From contig NZ_QTJV01000006.1 of the NCBI RefSeq assembly GCF_003412465.1, forward strand, positions 372,001-436,000: 64,000 bases of DNA, written 5' to 3'. The position numbers and the translations under genes were made by a program. A model generated the notes under the pieces. The model saw only the letters and a program-made list of their open reading frames with translations. It was not told where the DNA came from and searched no databases. This DNA comes from Chitinophaga silvisoli (GTDB taxonomy: Bacteria; Bacteroidota; Bacteroidia; Chitinophagales; Chitinophagaceae). Shown one piece after another: positions 8,301 through 16,292 of this stretch. Each line of letters opens with the position of its first letter. Positions within the stretch are counted from its first letter, which is position 1.

Positions 8301-9734
8301 ATGAAACGTACGACCACAATCATCAGACTGCTCATGCTGTCGACCATTATCTATTTTGTTTCTCAGTGTAACAATCCCACATCAAAAGAGACACAACGGG
8401 CAGTGATTATTCCGGTACCACTCCCGAAGGTAGTACCTGGGTTCAGTTTCCCTGAAGACTCCAACCAGGTTTACGCCTGGCTTTCGCCTTATGACTCCAC
8501 CCACGTATACCAACATGCATGGGGTATCTGGGCCGGTCTCACTGCAAATTCAGGACAATCATACCAGGGCGATAGTCTGCTGGTATACCAAACCTGGTTA
8601 GGCCTCGGAGAAATTCAGTCCTTAGTAGAAAAAGGGGCGGCACTCACACAAGGGCAGGAACTGACGAAAACAAGCCTTACGCCGCTGACGATTCCACGTC
8701 AGTTACAACATGCTGCATTCTTCAAAGCTCTTCGTTTAGGACAAACCATTGACACGAGTGCAGGATCTGATTTCGGCACTAATTTCTGGGTAGCGGTCTC
8801 CTACAATAATCCTGCGGTGAAACATGTGCTCAAACATGAATTACTGAAACAATCAGTGCTGGACAGCTACCTGAAAAAAGACGCAATTGGGGTGATTCCG
8901 CCATTTCCCAATGATGCGATTACAATTAAACCCACATATTATGTAGGGCATGCCACCGATTCACTGATCCGTATTCCTGCATGGATGGGTACTCCATCTC
9001 CGGCCAGGGCTTATGATCCGAGTGTATGGCATAGTTATATCTATGCGGATGTAAAGAATCGTCAACCGGCAGGAAAGCACCTGGTCATAGATACCTCCGC
9101 CAATCCGACACCGGAGCAGATTGCGGCGGCGACCTGCAATGTCAGCGATTTTATCAGCATCAAAATGGATGCTGCGATGGCGCACTATTTTAATAAAGAA
9201 CAATCCGGCGTGCAGGGTGATACGGCAAAAGCAGGTGATCTTGCGCTGCTGGTAGCCATGCACGTGACATCGAAGGAGATTAGCAACTGGACCTGGCAGA
9301 CATTCTACTGGGCACCGAATCCGGAGACGCCACAGGATCCGAGTTCCGCGCTGGCGGCCATGTTAAGACCCGGACAATTATCTCATGCCGCGGCGCATTA
9401 TGCATTGTCTACCGCGTATGTGGAAGTCTTGCCGAACCAGCCGATAATGGGGGGTACCAATACAGGAGTGAGTACGATGATCGGGTATAATCCTTATCTG
9501 GAAGCAACGTTTGATCCTTCAACTTTTGGATTTAAGAACAGGTTGAGTCCTGCATTGACATTTGGCTGCCAGACAAACTGTATGAGTTGTCATGCGATGG
9601 CGAATGTGCAGAATCCGAATTTGTATTCTACAGATCAGTATATATCCATGAATGATAGTGTATTTATTAATAAAGTTCAGTTGGATTTCGCGTGGTCAAT
9701 ACAATCGGCGATAATACAGGATCTGAAAAAGTAG
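8301..9734 (+). CDS. Putative lipoprotein with one c-type heme motif
   Basis: A 477-residue exported protein. The N-terminus (MKRTTTIIRLLML, then YFVSQCNN) is a signal sequence with a relaxed lipobox ending at Cys, so it is probably periplasmic or outer-membrane anchored. Most of the chain has no domain I can name; it is rich in Trp, Tyr and His. Near the C-terminus a single heme-attachment motif CMSCH (residues 427-431) is followed by HAMANVQNP, with an extra Cys just before it (FGCQTNC). One heme in so large a chain suggests a redox enzyme or electron carrier subunit, but no partner gene is adjacent. It is monocistronic and followed by a strong terminator. Confidence 0.7.
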   Translation: MKRTTTIIRLLMLSTIIYFVSQCNNPTSKETQRAVIIPVPLPKVVPGFSFPEDSNQVYAWLSPYDSTHVYQHAWGIWAGLTANSGQSYQGDSLLVYQTWLGLGEIQSLVEKGAALTQGQELTKTSLTPLTIPRQLQHAAFFKALRLGQTIDTSAGSDFGTNFWVAVSYNNPAVKHVLKHELLKQSVLDSYLKKDAIGVIPPFPNDAITIKPTYYVGHATDSLIRIPAWMGTPSPARAYDPSVWHSYIYADVKNRQPAGKHLVIDTSANPTPEQIAAATCNVSDFISIKMDAAMAHYFNKEQSGVQGDTAKAGDLALLVAMHVTSKEISNWTWQTFYWAPNPETPQDPSSALAAMLRPGQLSHAAAHYALSTAYVEVLPNQPIMGGTNTGVSTMIGYNPYLEATFDPSTFGFKNRLSPALTFGCQTNCMSCHAMANVQNPNLYSTDQYISMNDSVFINKVQLDFAWSIQSAIIQDLKK

Positions 9735-9748
9735 TGAGTAGTCAGTAG

Positions 9749-9784
9749 AATCCCGTGGAACTGAGGTTTCACGGGATTTTTAGT
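9749..9784 (+). terminator. Rho-independent terminator
   Basis: A 12-bp stem (AATCCCGTGGAA with TTTCACGGGATT, one mismatch) and 6-nt loop, followed by a T-rich run, 14 bp after the heme lipoprotein stop. Confidence 0.85.
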
Positions 9785-9842
9785 TTTGAAAAATGAACAA
9801 AATGAACAGGATAAAACCGGGGGGAAAGATGTAGATTAGGAT

Positions 9843-10025
9843 ATGGAAAGGGAGAAGCATACCTATAAAGCCAATAAAACCTTTGCCAGCTTTGAGTTTG
9901 AAAGCATGGGACCTAAGGGTGTAATAAAGAAATTAATTGAATACAAAAAGATAGGCCTATTGGATGATGGTACTCCAGTATTCAATTTGAGCTTTGGAGA
10001 TCAGCGGATAATGCTTTATTCATGA
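9843..10025 (+). pseudogene. Truncated DUF6934-like gene (N-terminal 60 residues only)
   Basis: The 60-residue product aligns with the first third of the 155-residue DUF6934 protein at 31689-32156: FESMGPKGVIKKLIEY matches FDSEGPNGTIKKMVKY, and DDGTPVFNLSFGD matches NDGTQILGLGFGD. Homology stops right after the conserved FGD. The following DNA encodes nothing resembling the second half of the family (the SNN.D..K.LATVA and RTRLY.M segments). It is therefore most likely a 3-prime-truncated copy, though a shortened functional protein is possible. A small gene follows, as in the intact unit. Confidence 0.65.
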
Positions 10026-10096
10026 AATAAAGAGGTATTTGTAAAGCCGATAAAAAGAGAAAATAAAAGTTATTTAAAACCGTAAATTTGTTTAAA

Positions 10097-10294
10097 ATGA
10101 AAGATATGGATTCGAACTCTTCAAAAAAGCTGAATGAGAGAAATAAATCTGAAAAAGGTGTGGAAACTGTAAAAGCGGTGCAAATTTCTTCATTTACAGA
10201 TAAGAATAATTTCTTTGCGAATCATTTTGAAAAAGCAAAGGCAATGTGGAAGAAACAACAACCTTTCCCATTGGAATTATTGAAATTAAATTAA
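10097..10294 (+). CDS. Small hypothetical protein
   Basis: A 65-residue hydrophilic protein rich in Lys, Asn and Ser, with no motif I recognise. It starts at the ATG at 10097; a perfect TAnnTTTG-type sequence (TAAATTTG, 10083-10090) lies just upstream, giving a nearly leaderless transcript if used. It occupies the position that the 62-residue partner occupies next to the intact DUF6934 gene near 31.6 kb, but the two small proteins are not clearly similar. It may be a partner of the truncated DUF6934 gene or a remnant. Confidence 0.45.
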   Translation: MKDMDSNSSKKLNERNKSEKGVETVKAVQISSFTDKNNFFANHFEKAKAMWKKQQPFPLELLKLN

Positions 10295-10412
10295 CCATTT
10301 CAATATTTACTTTCAAGAGGGTGTATATAAAGTAAAATTCCCGGATTTAATTCTGCTAACTGACGGAGAGAATTTTGTTTTGATAATTCCCAATGTGTTC
10401 AAATTACTTTAA
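10290..10412 (+). pseudogene. Coding-like stretch without a start codon
   Basis: This frame is open for about 40 codons and reads like real protein (VYKVKFPDLILLTDGENFVL, then IIPNVFKLL and stop), but it has no ATG and begins just after an in-frame stop. It overlaps the end of the preceding small gene in a different frame. It may be the displaced C-terminal part of a frameshifted gene. No family recognised. Confidence 0.35.
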
Positions 10413-10511
10413 GTTCTTATGTTTGAAGAAAGAAGCATGGTTTCGGGAGGAAATGTAACTTTAATTACAACATCTCTGATACACCCTCTTCTATTTCCCA
10501 AATCCCAATTA

Positions 10512-11111
10512 ATGACCTACGCCCAACAGCACCGCAATTTCCTGAAAGGCTACCATCTGGCCTTTAAACTGCGGGGAAGAAAAAAAGACTGGCCAGCTAT
10601 TCTCGAACTCTGGCAGACCGCTGCCGCTCAGGGACACAAAAGAGCTCAATTCTACCTTGCCTCCCTTTACGACAATGGTTGGGGAATACCGCAGGACATT
10701 TCCCAGGCATTTAACTGGTATATGAAAGCCGCCGAACAGGGGCACATGGAGTCCATGTTCAATATAGGTGTCTTTTATTATAAGGGCGAAGTAGTGGAGC
10801 AGAATTATAAGACTGCTGTGCGATGGTATACCCGCTCGGCTATTAAAGGAGATTATAGGGCGCAGCATTCATTAGGAGTTTGCTATTTTTATGGAGAAGG
10901 GGTGAAAAAAAATGACAAGAATGCGGTGTTTTGGTATAAGAAGGCGGCCAAAGCCGGGTTTTTAAATTCGATTTTCAACTTGGGGCTTTGTTATAAATTC
11001 GGGGACGGGGTGCCGCAGTCACATCGCTGGGCAAAATATTATTTCCAGAAAGCGGCAGAAAAGGGGCATAAAAGGGCTTTGGGGCAGTTAAGGAGGCATT
11101 ATGGGGAATAG
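10512..11111 (+). CDS. Sel1-like repeat protein
   Basis: A 199-residue protein made of about four to five Sel1-type (TPR-like) repeats, each with the A-x-x-x-L-A/G-x-x-Y-x-x-G-x-G-V-x-x-x-x-x-A-x-x-W-Y pattern; examples are AQFYLASLYDNGWGIPQD and AQHSLGVCYFYGEGVKKN. Such solenoids mediate protein-protein contacts. No signal peptide is visible from the ATG at 10512, where the repeat region begins; an in-frame ATG at 10419 would add 31 residues that do not look family-like. Function unknown. The neighbours (truncated DUF6934 gene, decayed sigma gene) give no clue. Confidence 0.8.
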   Translation: MTYAQQHRNFLKGYHLAFKLRGRKKDWPAILELWQTAAAQGHKRAQFYLASLYDNGWGIPQDISQAFNWYMKAAEQGHMESMFNIGVFYYKGEVVEQNYKTAVRWYTRSAIKGDYRAQHSLGVCYFYGEGVKKNDKNAVFWYKKAAKAGFLNSIFNLGLCYKFGDGVPQSHRWAKYYFQKAAEKGHKRALGQLRRHYGE

Positions 11112-11199
11112 CGGGAGAAAATGCTTCAATGAGCAGAGAAATCCCAAAAAACAACCCACTATCAAGCTATCAAAAAATATTATTTGGGGCCGAATACAA

Positions 11200-11500
11200 A
11201 TGTGTGTCTAACTTTCGCCTAGCCTTACAATTCTTACACTTTATAACGATCCGGATATCATCCTGCGCTTCTTGCAGGACGATGAACATACATTCCCCAA
11301 CATCTTCAACACGTAACTCCAACACTGTGCTATTTTGCCTACAAAATACCCGGGCAGAAAGAAGAAGTGAAAGATTATCAGCACCGCCTTTGCGGTAGTA
11401 TGGAAGCGCCGTGCTCAATTCAATCATGGCAGCGCTATTATAATCATTCCTGTATATCAGCGTCCCTACGACGGCTGAAATGGGGCAATAAAAGGACTTT
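11200..11500 (+). pseudogene. Decayed ECF sigma-70 factor
   Basis: Pieces of an extracytoplasmic-function sigma factor can be read in order but in changing frames: LYNDPDIILRFLQDDEHTF (region 2 start, where family members read NDEELL..L..GDE.AF..I), then LCYFAYKIPGQKEEVKDY, then AVVWKRRAQFNH, then FLYISV. Together these match the typical Bacteroidota ECF layout (FAYK...EEAEDI..VF..LWKRR..F, then FLY.SVRN). Stops and at least two frameshifts separate the pieces, and region 4 is not recognisable. Sigma factors of this type usually sit beside FecR and SusC/SusD genes. Confidence 0.65.
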
Positions 11501-12302
11501 TCACAGCACATATAAATGACCTGATGCGTCAACAGGGAAAGCAGGAGTTTGCTGCGGCGCTGAAACGACCGGCAGGGAATGCACGGAATGCGATATTTAT
11601 GGTGAGGCACAATGAAAGAACTATAAAGAGAATGGGAATGCGGATATTAAGTTGCCATCCCCGGAGATAAGGTTTTGTAATTCGCCGGTAAACCTGGTTT
11701 TTACTTGTGAAGACGAATATACAGCATACTATACGTCGTATCCTGATTACTTAAGCTGCAGTGCTGGTTAGCTCTTTCAGATAAGCAATTGAGATAAACT
11801 TGGTATACCTTTTAAATTCTATAGCACCAGCAGATGATAGCTTAAGAACGGTGGTATATAATGAAGTATTGATGTATAAGAAAGGCATCTACCTGTAGTA
11901 GCATCCGTAAGGGGGAGCAGCAAATGCAGGTAACAGGCGATGTGGATTTTATGAGCAATGCAAAGTAATTGGCGGGTAATATACAGAAGGGACTTTACGT
12001 TTTTTGATGAACCGGTTCAATTCGGATAAGGAGTTTCCGGTGGATGTCTAAAAGGTATTGCCGCATGATGACCAGTTAAGGGTGTCTGCGGCGGGCTAAA
12101 TATGATTAAAGGGATTTTGCCGGGGGGATAGCGGTAATTGTTAGCGCTAATCCGGAGAGAAAACAAAAACGATAATGACACAGAAAATGCCACTTTGATA
12201 AGTAACGTTTCTTAATGATAATCAATAACTTGTGAGGTAAAAATATTTTCGAAACCGCATTTTTTCTGGTACCTTGGTGATAGACTAGTTAAAGAATAGC
12301 AA
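11501..12302. other. Degraded DNA with gene remnants, no intact gene
   Basis: About 800 bp with short coding-like islands in several frames and many stops. One island near 11620 reads ENGNADIKLPSPEIRF and continues about 20 residues before a stop. One near 11930 (EQQMQVTGDVDFMSNAK) weakly resembles the REV.VTGE.YFEVA segment of FecR-type anti-sigma proteins, which would suit the decayed sigma gene just upstream. That resemblance is too weak to call. Confidence 0.5.
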
Positions 12303-13532
12303 ATGCAACAATTAAAGATCAGAAACTTTGGGCCACTGCATGAAGTGGAATTAATAGTTAAGGATTACATGATTTTTATTGGGCCGCAGGCGAGTGGAAA
12401 GAGTACTATTTTAAAGCTCCTTTATATTTTCAGATCATTGCGGGAAGAGGTTTTCAGAACGGTGGCGGATATAGTGGAGGGCATAAATACGGATCCTCTT
12501 CCGGAGCTAAAATTGAAGGAGCACATCATTAATAAATTTAAGAGTTTCTGGAATAGTCATACACGTTATGGGGAGTTTTTTTTGAAGTATGATTATGGTA
12601 ATGACAAGGTTGTAACTATTTACCAGAGTGGGAAGAAGATTAATGTAGCGTTCAGTGAAAAACTGGAGCAGGATATCAGGAATATTTTTGTGGGTCTGCG
12701 GACTTATATCACGGAGCGGTATAAGAATGCTACGCAGGAGCATAAGGCAAAGTATTATGCGGAGCTGGACAGGCATATTTATTTTTTGTTTGACAGGGAG
12801 AAGATCCCTATTTATATTCCTGCAGCAAGGGTAATGGCCTATGGAGTATTTGGACGTTATCTGAACCGGCGGCTAGACAATACGATAAAGATTTTTATCC
12901 AGCAGATAGCGGAGATGCGGCCATTGTATTATCAGGATCTGGAGGAGATGGTAAACGGGATGCGGGCATATGAATTCAGGGATAGGGATAGTATTGATAT
13001 GGCGATGGTGCTGATCAGGAAGATCCTGAGAGGGGATTATGTGTATGAAGAAAATAATGAGCGGATCAAGCTGGAGAAAAAGGCGTATATCGAGATGCCT
13101 TTTGCATCGACCGGTCAGCAGGAGGCTTTGTGGTTAATGTTGCAGTTATTTACGACGATGCTGAGTAGTGGGGAGTATTTTATTATAATAGATGAGCCGG
13201 AGGCGCATTTGTATCCGCTGGCGCAGAAATATATGATGGAGTTGATTGCGTTGGTAGCGAACTATGCGGAGAATGAGATTGTGATGGCTACGAATAGTCC
13301 GACGGTATTGAAGTCGGTGAATAACCAGGTGTATGCAAAGAAAAAGAATACAGAGGTGGTTCATCCGAAGTACAGGTTGGATGGTAAGATATTGGGAGCA
13401 TATATCCTGGAGAAAAAGGGCCTGAGAAGTATAGTGGATACCAAAAAAGGAATGATCATGCAGCATGAGTTGGATAGTGTTGGGGATATGTTGGATAATG
13501 AGCTGAGGATTATGGAGGAAAGGGAGAATTAA
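12303..13532 (+). CDS. AAA family ATPase (AAA_15/AAA_21, OLD/RecF-like)
   Basis: A 409-residue ABC-type ATPase of the kind found in stand-alone or defence-associated proteins. Walker A is GPQASGKST (27-35), a signature-like segment is FASTGQQEALW (about 268-278), and Walker B is FIIIDEPEAHLYP (about 291-303), followed by a switch-like TNSP. The middle third is a long helical insertion in place of a coiled-coil arm. There is no TOPRIM nuclease domain and no adjacent nuclease gene, so it does not make a recognisable Gabija, Septu or OLD pair. It lies beside degraded DNA and converges with the AhpD-like gene, 7 bp apart. Role unknown. Confidence 0.8.
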   Translation: MQQLKIRNFGPLHEVELIVKDYMIFIGPQASGKSTILKLLYIFRSLREEVFRTVADIVEGINTDPLPELKLKEHIINKFKSFWNSHTRYGEFFLKYDYGNDKVVTIYQSGKKINVAFSEKLEQDIRNIFVGLRTYITERYKNATQEHKAKYYAELDRHIYFLFDREKIPIYIPAARVMAYGVFGRYLNRRLDNTIKIFIQQIAEMRPLYYQDLEEMVNGMRAYEFRDRDSIDMAMVLIRKILRGDYVYEENNERIKLEKKAYIEMPFASTGQQEALWLMLQLFTTMLSSGEYFIIIDEPEAHLYPLAQKYMMELIALVANYAENEIVMATNSPTVLKSVNNQVYAKKKNTEVVHPKYRLDGKILGAYILEKKGLRSIVDTKKGMIMQHELDSVGDMLDNELRIMEEREN

Positions 13533-13539
13533 ATCTCCC

Positions 13540-13995
13540 TCAGATCTGCGGTTTCCAGTGCAGCGCTACACCCAGCCGGTTCCAGCTATTGATGGCAAGT
13601 ATACTCATCATCATCTGGGCGGTAGTTTCTTCACCAAATAAGGTGATGGCTTTGGCGTAAAGATCTGCGGTCAGGCCTTGTTGGTGAATAAGTGTCATCT
13701 GTTCAGTTAATTCAAGGATGACTTGTTCTTCTTCAGAGAATAGGTGTTTGGCTTCTTTCCATACGGCAATTAAGTTGAGGCGCCAGGCGGCTTCACCGTA
13801 TTTAAGGGCCAGCTCTGCGTGCATGTGAAGGCAGAAGGCGCAGCCATTGAGTTGAGATGCACGGATTTTAATTAGTTCTTTTTGGAGGGGGGTAATTTTC
13901 AGATCGCCGCTTGCTTTTTCAAGTCCACGGATGGCATCGTATATTTCGGGAAATAGCTTGGTGATGTCCAGTCTTTGCATTGTTTTTTTTATCAA
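13540..13995 (-). CDS. Carboxymuconolactone decarboxylase / AhpD-like protein
   Basis: A 151-residue all-helical protein with the AhpD core motif: CAFCLHMH gives the redox CxxC followed by the conserved His. Members with this motif act as alkylhydroperoxidases or reductants of peroxiredoxins; those without CxxC are decarboxylases. The CxxC supports a peroxidase-type role. The start could also be the ATG five codons in (MQRLDITKLFPE). It is a single gene with a minisatellite directly upstream, and no redox partner is adjacent. Confidence 0.85.
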   Translation of the reverse strand: MIKKTMQRLDITKLFPEIYDAIRGLEKASGDLKITPLQKELIKIRASQLNGCAFCLHMHAELALKYGEAAWRLNLIAVWKEAKHLFSEEEQVILELTEQMTLIHQQGLTADLYAKAITLFGEETTAQMMMSILAINSWNRLGVALHWKPQI

Positions 13996-14105
13996 AAATA
14001 GGAGAATGAGGGGTGGGTTGGATAGTCCAGATGGGGGAATGGGAATAGTCCAGGCAGGGTGATAAAGAGAAGGATGAAGAGTAAAGGTACTGGGATGGAA
14101 AAGTT

Positions 14106-14337
14106 CAGGATGGTTGATGGGGAGAGTCTGGGGGTGGTGGGGAGAGAGTTCAGGATGGTTGATGGGGAAAGTCTGGGGGTGGTGATGGAGAGAGTCCCAG
14201 GATGGCTGATGGGGAAAGTCTGGGAGGGTGATGGAGAGAGTCCAGGATGGTTGATGGGGAAAGTCTGGGGGGTTGATGGAGTGAGTCCCAGGATGGTTGA
14301 TGGGGAAAGTCTGGGGGGGTGATGGGGAGAGGGATGG
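14106..14337. repeat. Five tandem copies of a 45-47 bp G-rich minisatellite
   Basis: Units begin with CAGGATGG at 14106, 14151, 14198, 14243 and 14289. The core is CAGGATGGTTGATGGGGAAA followed by GTCTGGGGG and a GATGGAGAGAGT spacer. Unit length varies (45, 47, 45, 46), so frame is not maintained, and the 87-codon frame across it is an artefact. Strong G/C strand asymmetry, with G runs of up to seven. Confidence 0.9.
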
Positions 14338-14425
14338 ATGGTATTTTTACCAGGATAAAATATTTCGGCTTAGTCCCTAGAAAGATGATGGACAGCTCAG
14401 AAAATGAGATTAAAATATTCTTAAC

Positions 14426-14746
14426 CTAATCCATATGAAAAACGGCGGTCAGGGGAACAGTGACTGGAGAATGATCGGGATTAGTCTCCATGATATCTGC
14501 CATGTAAGCCCACCAGCGTTGAACGATTTCAGTGGTACCGAGTTCCTGTGAAGATTGATCACCGGATTGTTGTTGAACGGCGAATAAGGTATTAGTGGCT
14601 TCGTCAAAGAAAATGGTGTAGTCGGTAATGCCGTTCGCTTGCAGGAGTTGTTTAAGTTCCGGCCAGATGGCAGCGTGGCGGCGTTGGTATTCTTCTTTGT
14701 ACCCGGGTTTGAGGTACATTTTGAAAGCGATTTTCATGTGTGGCAA
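14426..14746 (-). CDS. rhaM: L-rhamnose mutarotase
   Basis: A 106-residue protein that interconverts the alpha and beta anomers of L-rhamnose, supplying the form used by the isomerase. It matches RhaM along its whole length: EEYQRRHAAIWPELKQLL (the catalytic His is in RRH), TDYTIFFDEATNTLFAV, and VQRWWAYMADIME. The start may be the ATG at 14737 (MKIAFKMYL), nearer to the usual RhaM length. Both neighbouring gaps are minisatellites. It lies about 8 kb from the main rhamnose cluster, on the same strand and just downstream of lutC. Confidence 0.95.
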   Translation of the reverse strand: MPHMKIAFKMYLKPGYKEEYQRRHAAIWPELKQLLQANGITDYTIFFDEATNTLFAVQQQSGDQSSQELGTTEIVQRWWAYMADIMETNPDHSPVTVPLTAVFHMD

Positions 14747-14880
14747 GGTGGGTTAAAGTTAAAGTATGCAGGCAATGTAACCTGCATACGGTGATTTTTA
14801 AATCTATAAATATTTTAGGTTGCCAGGGTCTGGCTTATTAATATTGTTTGTGATTTGTATTTATTGTTTGTTGATTCGTG

Positions 14881-15104
14881 TTGCCGGTTTGCTGATTCGT
14901 ATTGTCTGTTATCTGGATCGGTTGGCTGTTATTCCCATCAATTTTCTGTTACTCATATCGATTTTCTGCTATTCGCATCGATTGTCAATTACCCGCATCA
15001 ATTTTCTGTTACCGGTACCGCTTGTTGGTTATCCATATCGCTTTTGGGTTATCCGTATCTGGTTGCCTGATGGTTATTCGTACCGGTTGTCTGATGGTTA
15101 TTCG
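14881..15104. repeat. Degenerate 20-bp tandem repeat, about eleven units
   Basis: Nine units fall in perfect 20-bp register from 14881 to 15060, with consensus close to ATTTTCTGTTATTCGTATCG (exact unit examples at 14941-14960 and 14961-14980). Two further units follow at 15061-15080 and 15085-15104, offset by four bases. All three forward frames remain largely open because of the repeat, producing three overlapping spurious reading frames. It lies between lutC and rhaM. Confidence 0.85.
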
Positions 15105-15160
15105 CTTTGCTGCCTGTTAAAGTCTTAACCTATCCTTCATTATCTTCCTACTCCACATTT

Positions 15161-15730
15161 CTAATCCATCAGGAACACCGTCAGGCTCTTCGCACCATGT
15201 GCGCCCAGAACCAATGATTGCTCGATATCTGCTGTCTTGGAAGGGCCCGCAATGAACACTCCAAAACCAGCATCCGGACCTCCTATTTTGCGATATGCAT
15301 CGTGCATAGTAGGCAGAATCTCCGTACTTTTCAAAACAATTGCCAGGTGTTGTGCAATGAACGGTAATGCTCTTACCTGTAATTCATCATCAGTCACCCA
15401 AACCGCTCCGTTTTCCGCCACTCCCAAATGCCCCTGTATAATCGCGAGATCCACCTTCTCCAGTTGACGACCGTCCCCTTCCTGCCAGTTTTGCAAGCCA
15501 TCGGGATAAAATTCAGGATGAGTAGTTACTACCGATGGGTATTCTTTGATCAGGGGCAGCATATCTGCATAGCTTTTAATAGCTATTACCTGCCCGCCCA
15601 GGAACTCCACCACTTTTGTAAATGCAGCTGGATCACCGGCCTCATTATGATAGAACTGTTCCAGTTCAGGAAGGGACTGATGGTCAGGCTGGTTCTTTTT
15701 TACAGCGGATAAGATGCTTTCTCTACTCAT
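15161..15730 (-). CDS. lutC: Lactate utilization protein C (LUD domain)
   Basis: A 189-residue LUD-domain protein, the third subunit of the LutABC iron-sulfur L-lactate dehydrogenase complex that oxidises L-lactate to pyruvate. The family motif GPSKTADIEQSLVLGAHG is intact near the C-terminus, and the AIIQGHLGVAENGAVWV segment matches LutC/YkgG. lutA and lutB are not adjacent; they lie at 22.7-24.9 kb on the same strand, separated from lutC by 7 kb of unrelated genes and a SusD pseudogene. Even so it should complete that complex, since no other lutC is present in the window. Confidence 0.9.
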   Translation of the reverse strand: MSRESILSAVKKNQPDHQSLPELEQFYHNEAGDPAAFTKVVEFLGGQVIAIKSYADMLPLIKEYPSVVTTHPEFYPDGLQNWQEGDGRQLEKVDLAIIQGHLGVAENGAVWVTDDELQVRALPFIAQHLAIVLKSTEILPTMHDAYRKIGGPDAGFGVFIAGPSKTADIEQSLVLGAHGAKSLTVFLMD

Positions 15731-15814
15731 GGTTTGTTATTGAATTACACTGCAAAATACGGGCAGAAAATAAAATAATAAAGAAATCGGAAAATAAGTT
15801 TATATAAAAGCGAT

Positions 15815-16054
15815 GTGATGATTAGTTTATGTGTCAATAAAGTACCTAAATACCTTCAGGAAGATGATTTGCCGGATCATGTGACAGAGCGGGATGATTT
15901 AAACGATAATACGCTGCGACATCCCGAAGTGAATGAGAATTATTCTTTTTCGGACATTGGGCAAGAAGAATACGATGGACAACGATATGATTTGGTACAA
16001 AAGCTACGTGATGCAGGCCTGGTGATCAATTCACTAAATAATCTATATTTTTAA
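15815..16054 (+). CDS. Small hypothetical protein
   Basis: A 79-residue acidic protein with no recognised motif, signal or membrane segment (LPDHVTERDDLNDNTLRHPE; EYDGQRYDLVQKLRDAGLVI). What supports it as a gene is a strong terminator hairpin beginning 5 bp after its stop and its clear start just beyond the divergent lutC. The second codon is also ATG. It could be the remnant of a longer gene. No function suggested. Confidence 0.45.
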   Translation: MMISLCVNKVPKYLQEDDLPDHVTERDDLNDNTLRHPEVNENYSFSDIGQEEYDGQRYDLVQKLRDAGLVINSLNNLYF

Positions 16055-16058
16055 TTTT

Positions 16059-16092
16059 AAAGCACTTTTGCCATAAACAAAAGTGCTTTTTT
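16059..16092 (+). terminator. Strong Rho-independent terminator
   Basis: A perfect 12-bp stem (AAAGCACTTTTG at 16059-16070 and CAAAAGTGCTTT at 16078-16089) with a 7-nt loop and a T run. It follows the small gene ending at 16054. Confidence 0.9.
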
Positions 16093-16292
16093 ATATTCCA
16101 CACGAAAAGGAATATTACCAGCCGCAAAGTGCCGCTGTATTATACTCCCTACTACAAGAAAAGGTCTTTTATTATTCGTAAAGTACCTTCTTGCTCCTCT
16201 CTCACATAATGTTTTATTATAGCCCGCAGAATAGCTTTTTTTTACGCACCCCTCCACGAAAAGGTTTTTCCCCTCCCGTATACTACAAAACC

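Noticed and set aside
11170..11610. 146-codon minus-strand frame
   Set aside because: It is antisense to the decayed sigma factor, whose fragments on the plus strand match a known family; the minus frame matches nothing.
14059..14322. 87-codon frame with repeated GESLGV words
   Set aside because: It is produced by the 45-47 bp minisatellite; unit lengths are not all multiples of three, and no start context or homology supports it.
14881..15104. Possible CRISPR array
   Set aside because: The 20-bp units are contiguous with no unique spacers, and no cas gene is present.
14820..15128. Three overlapping forward frames, including a hydrophobic one
   Set aside because: All arise from the 20-bp repeat, which leaves each frame open in turn; none continues outside the array.
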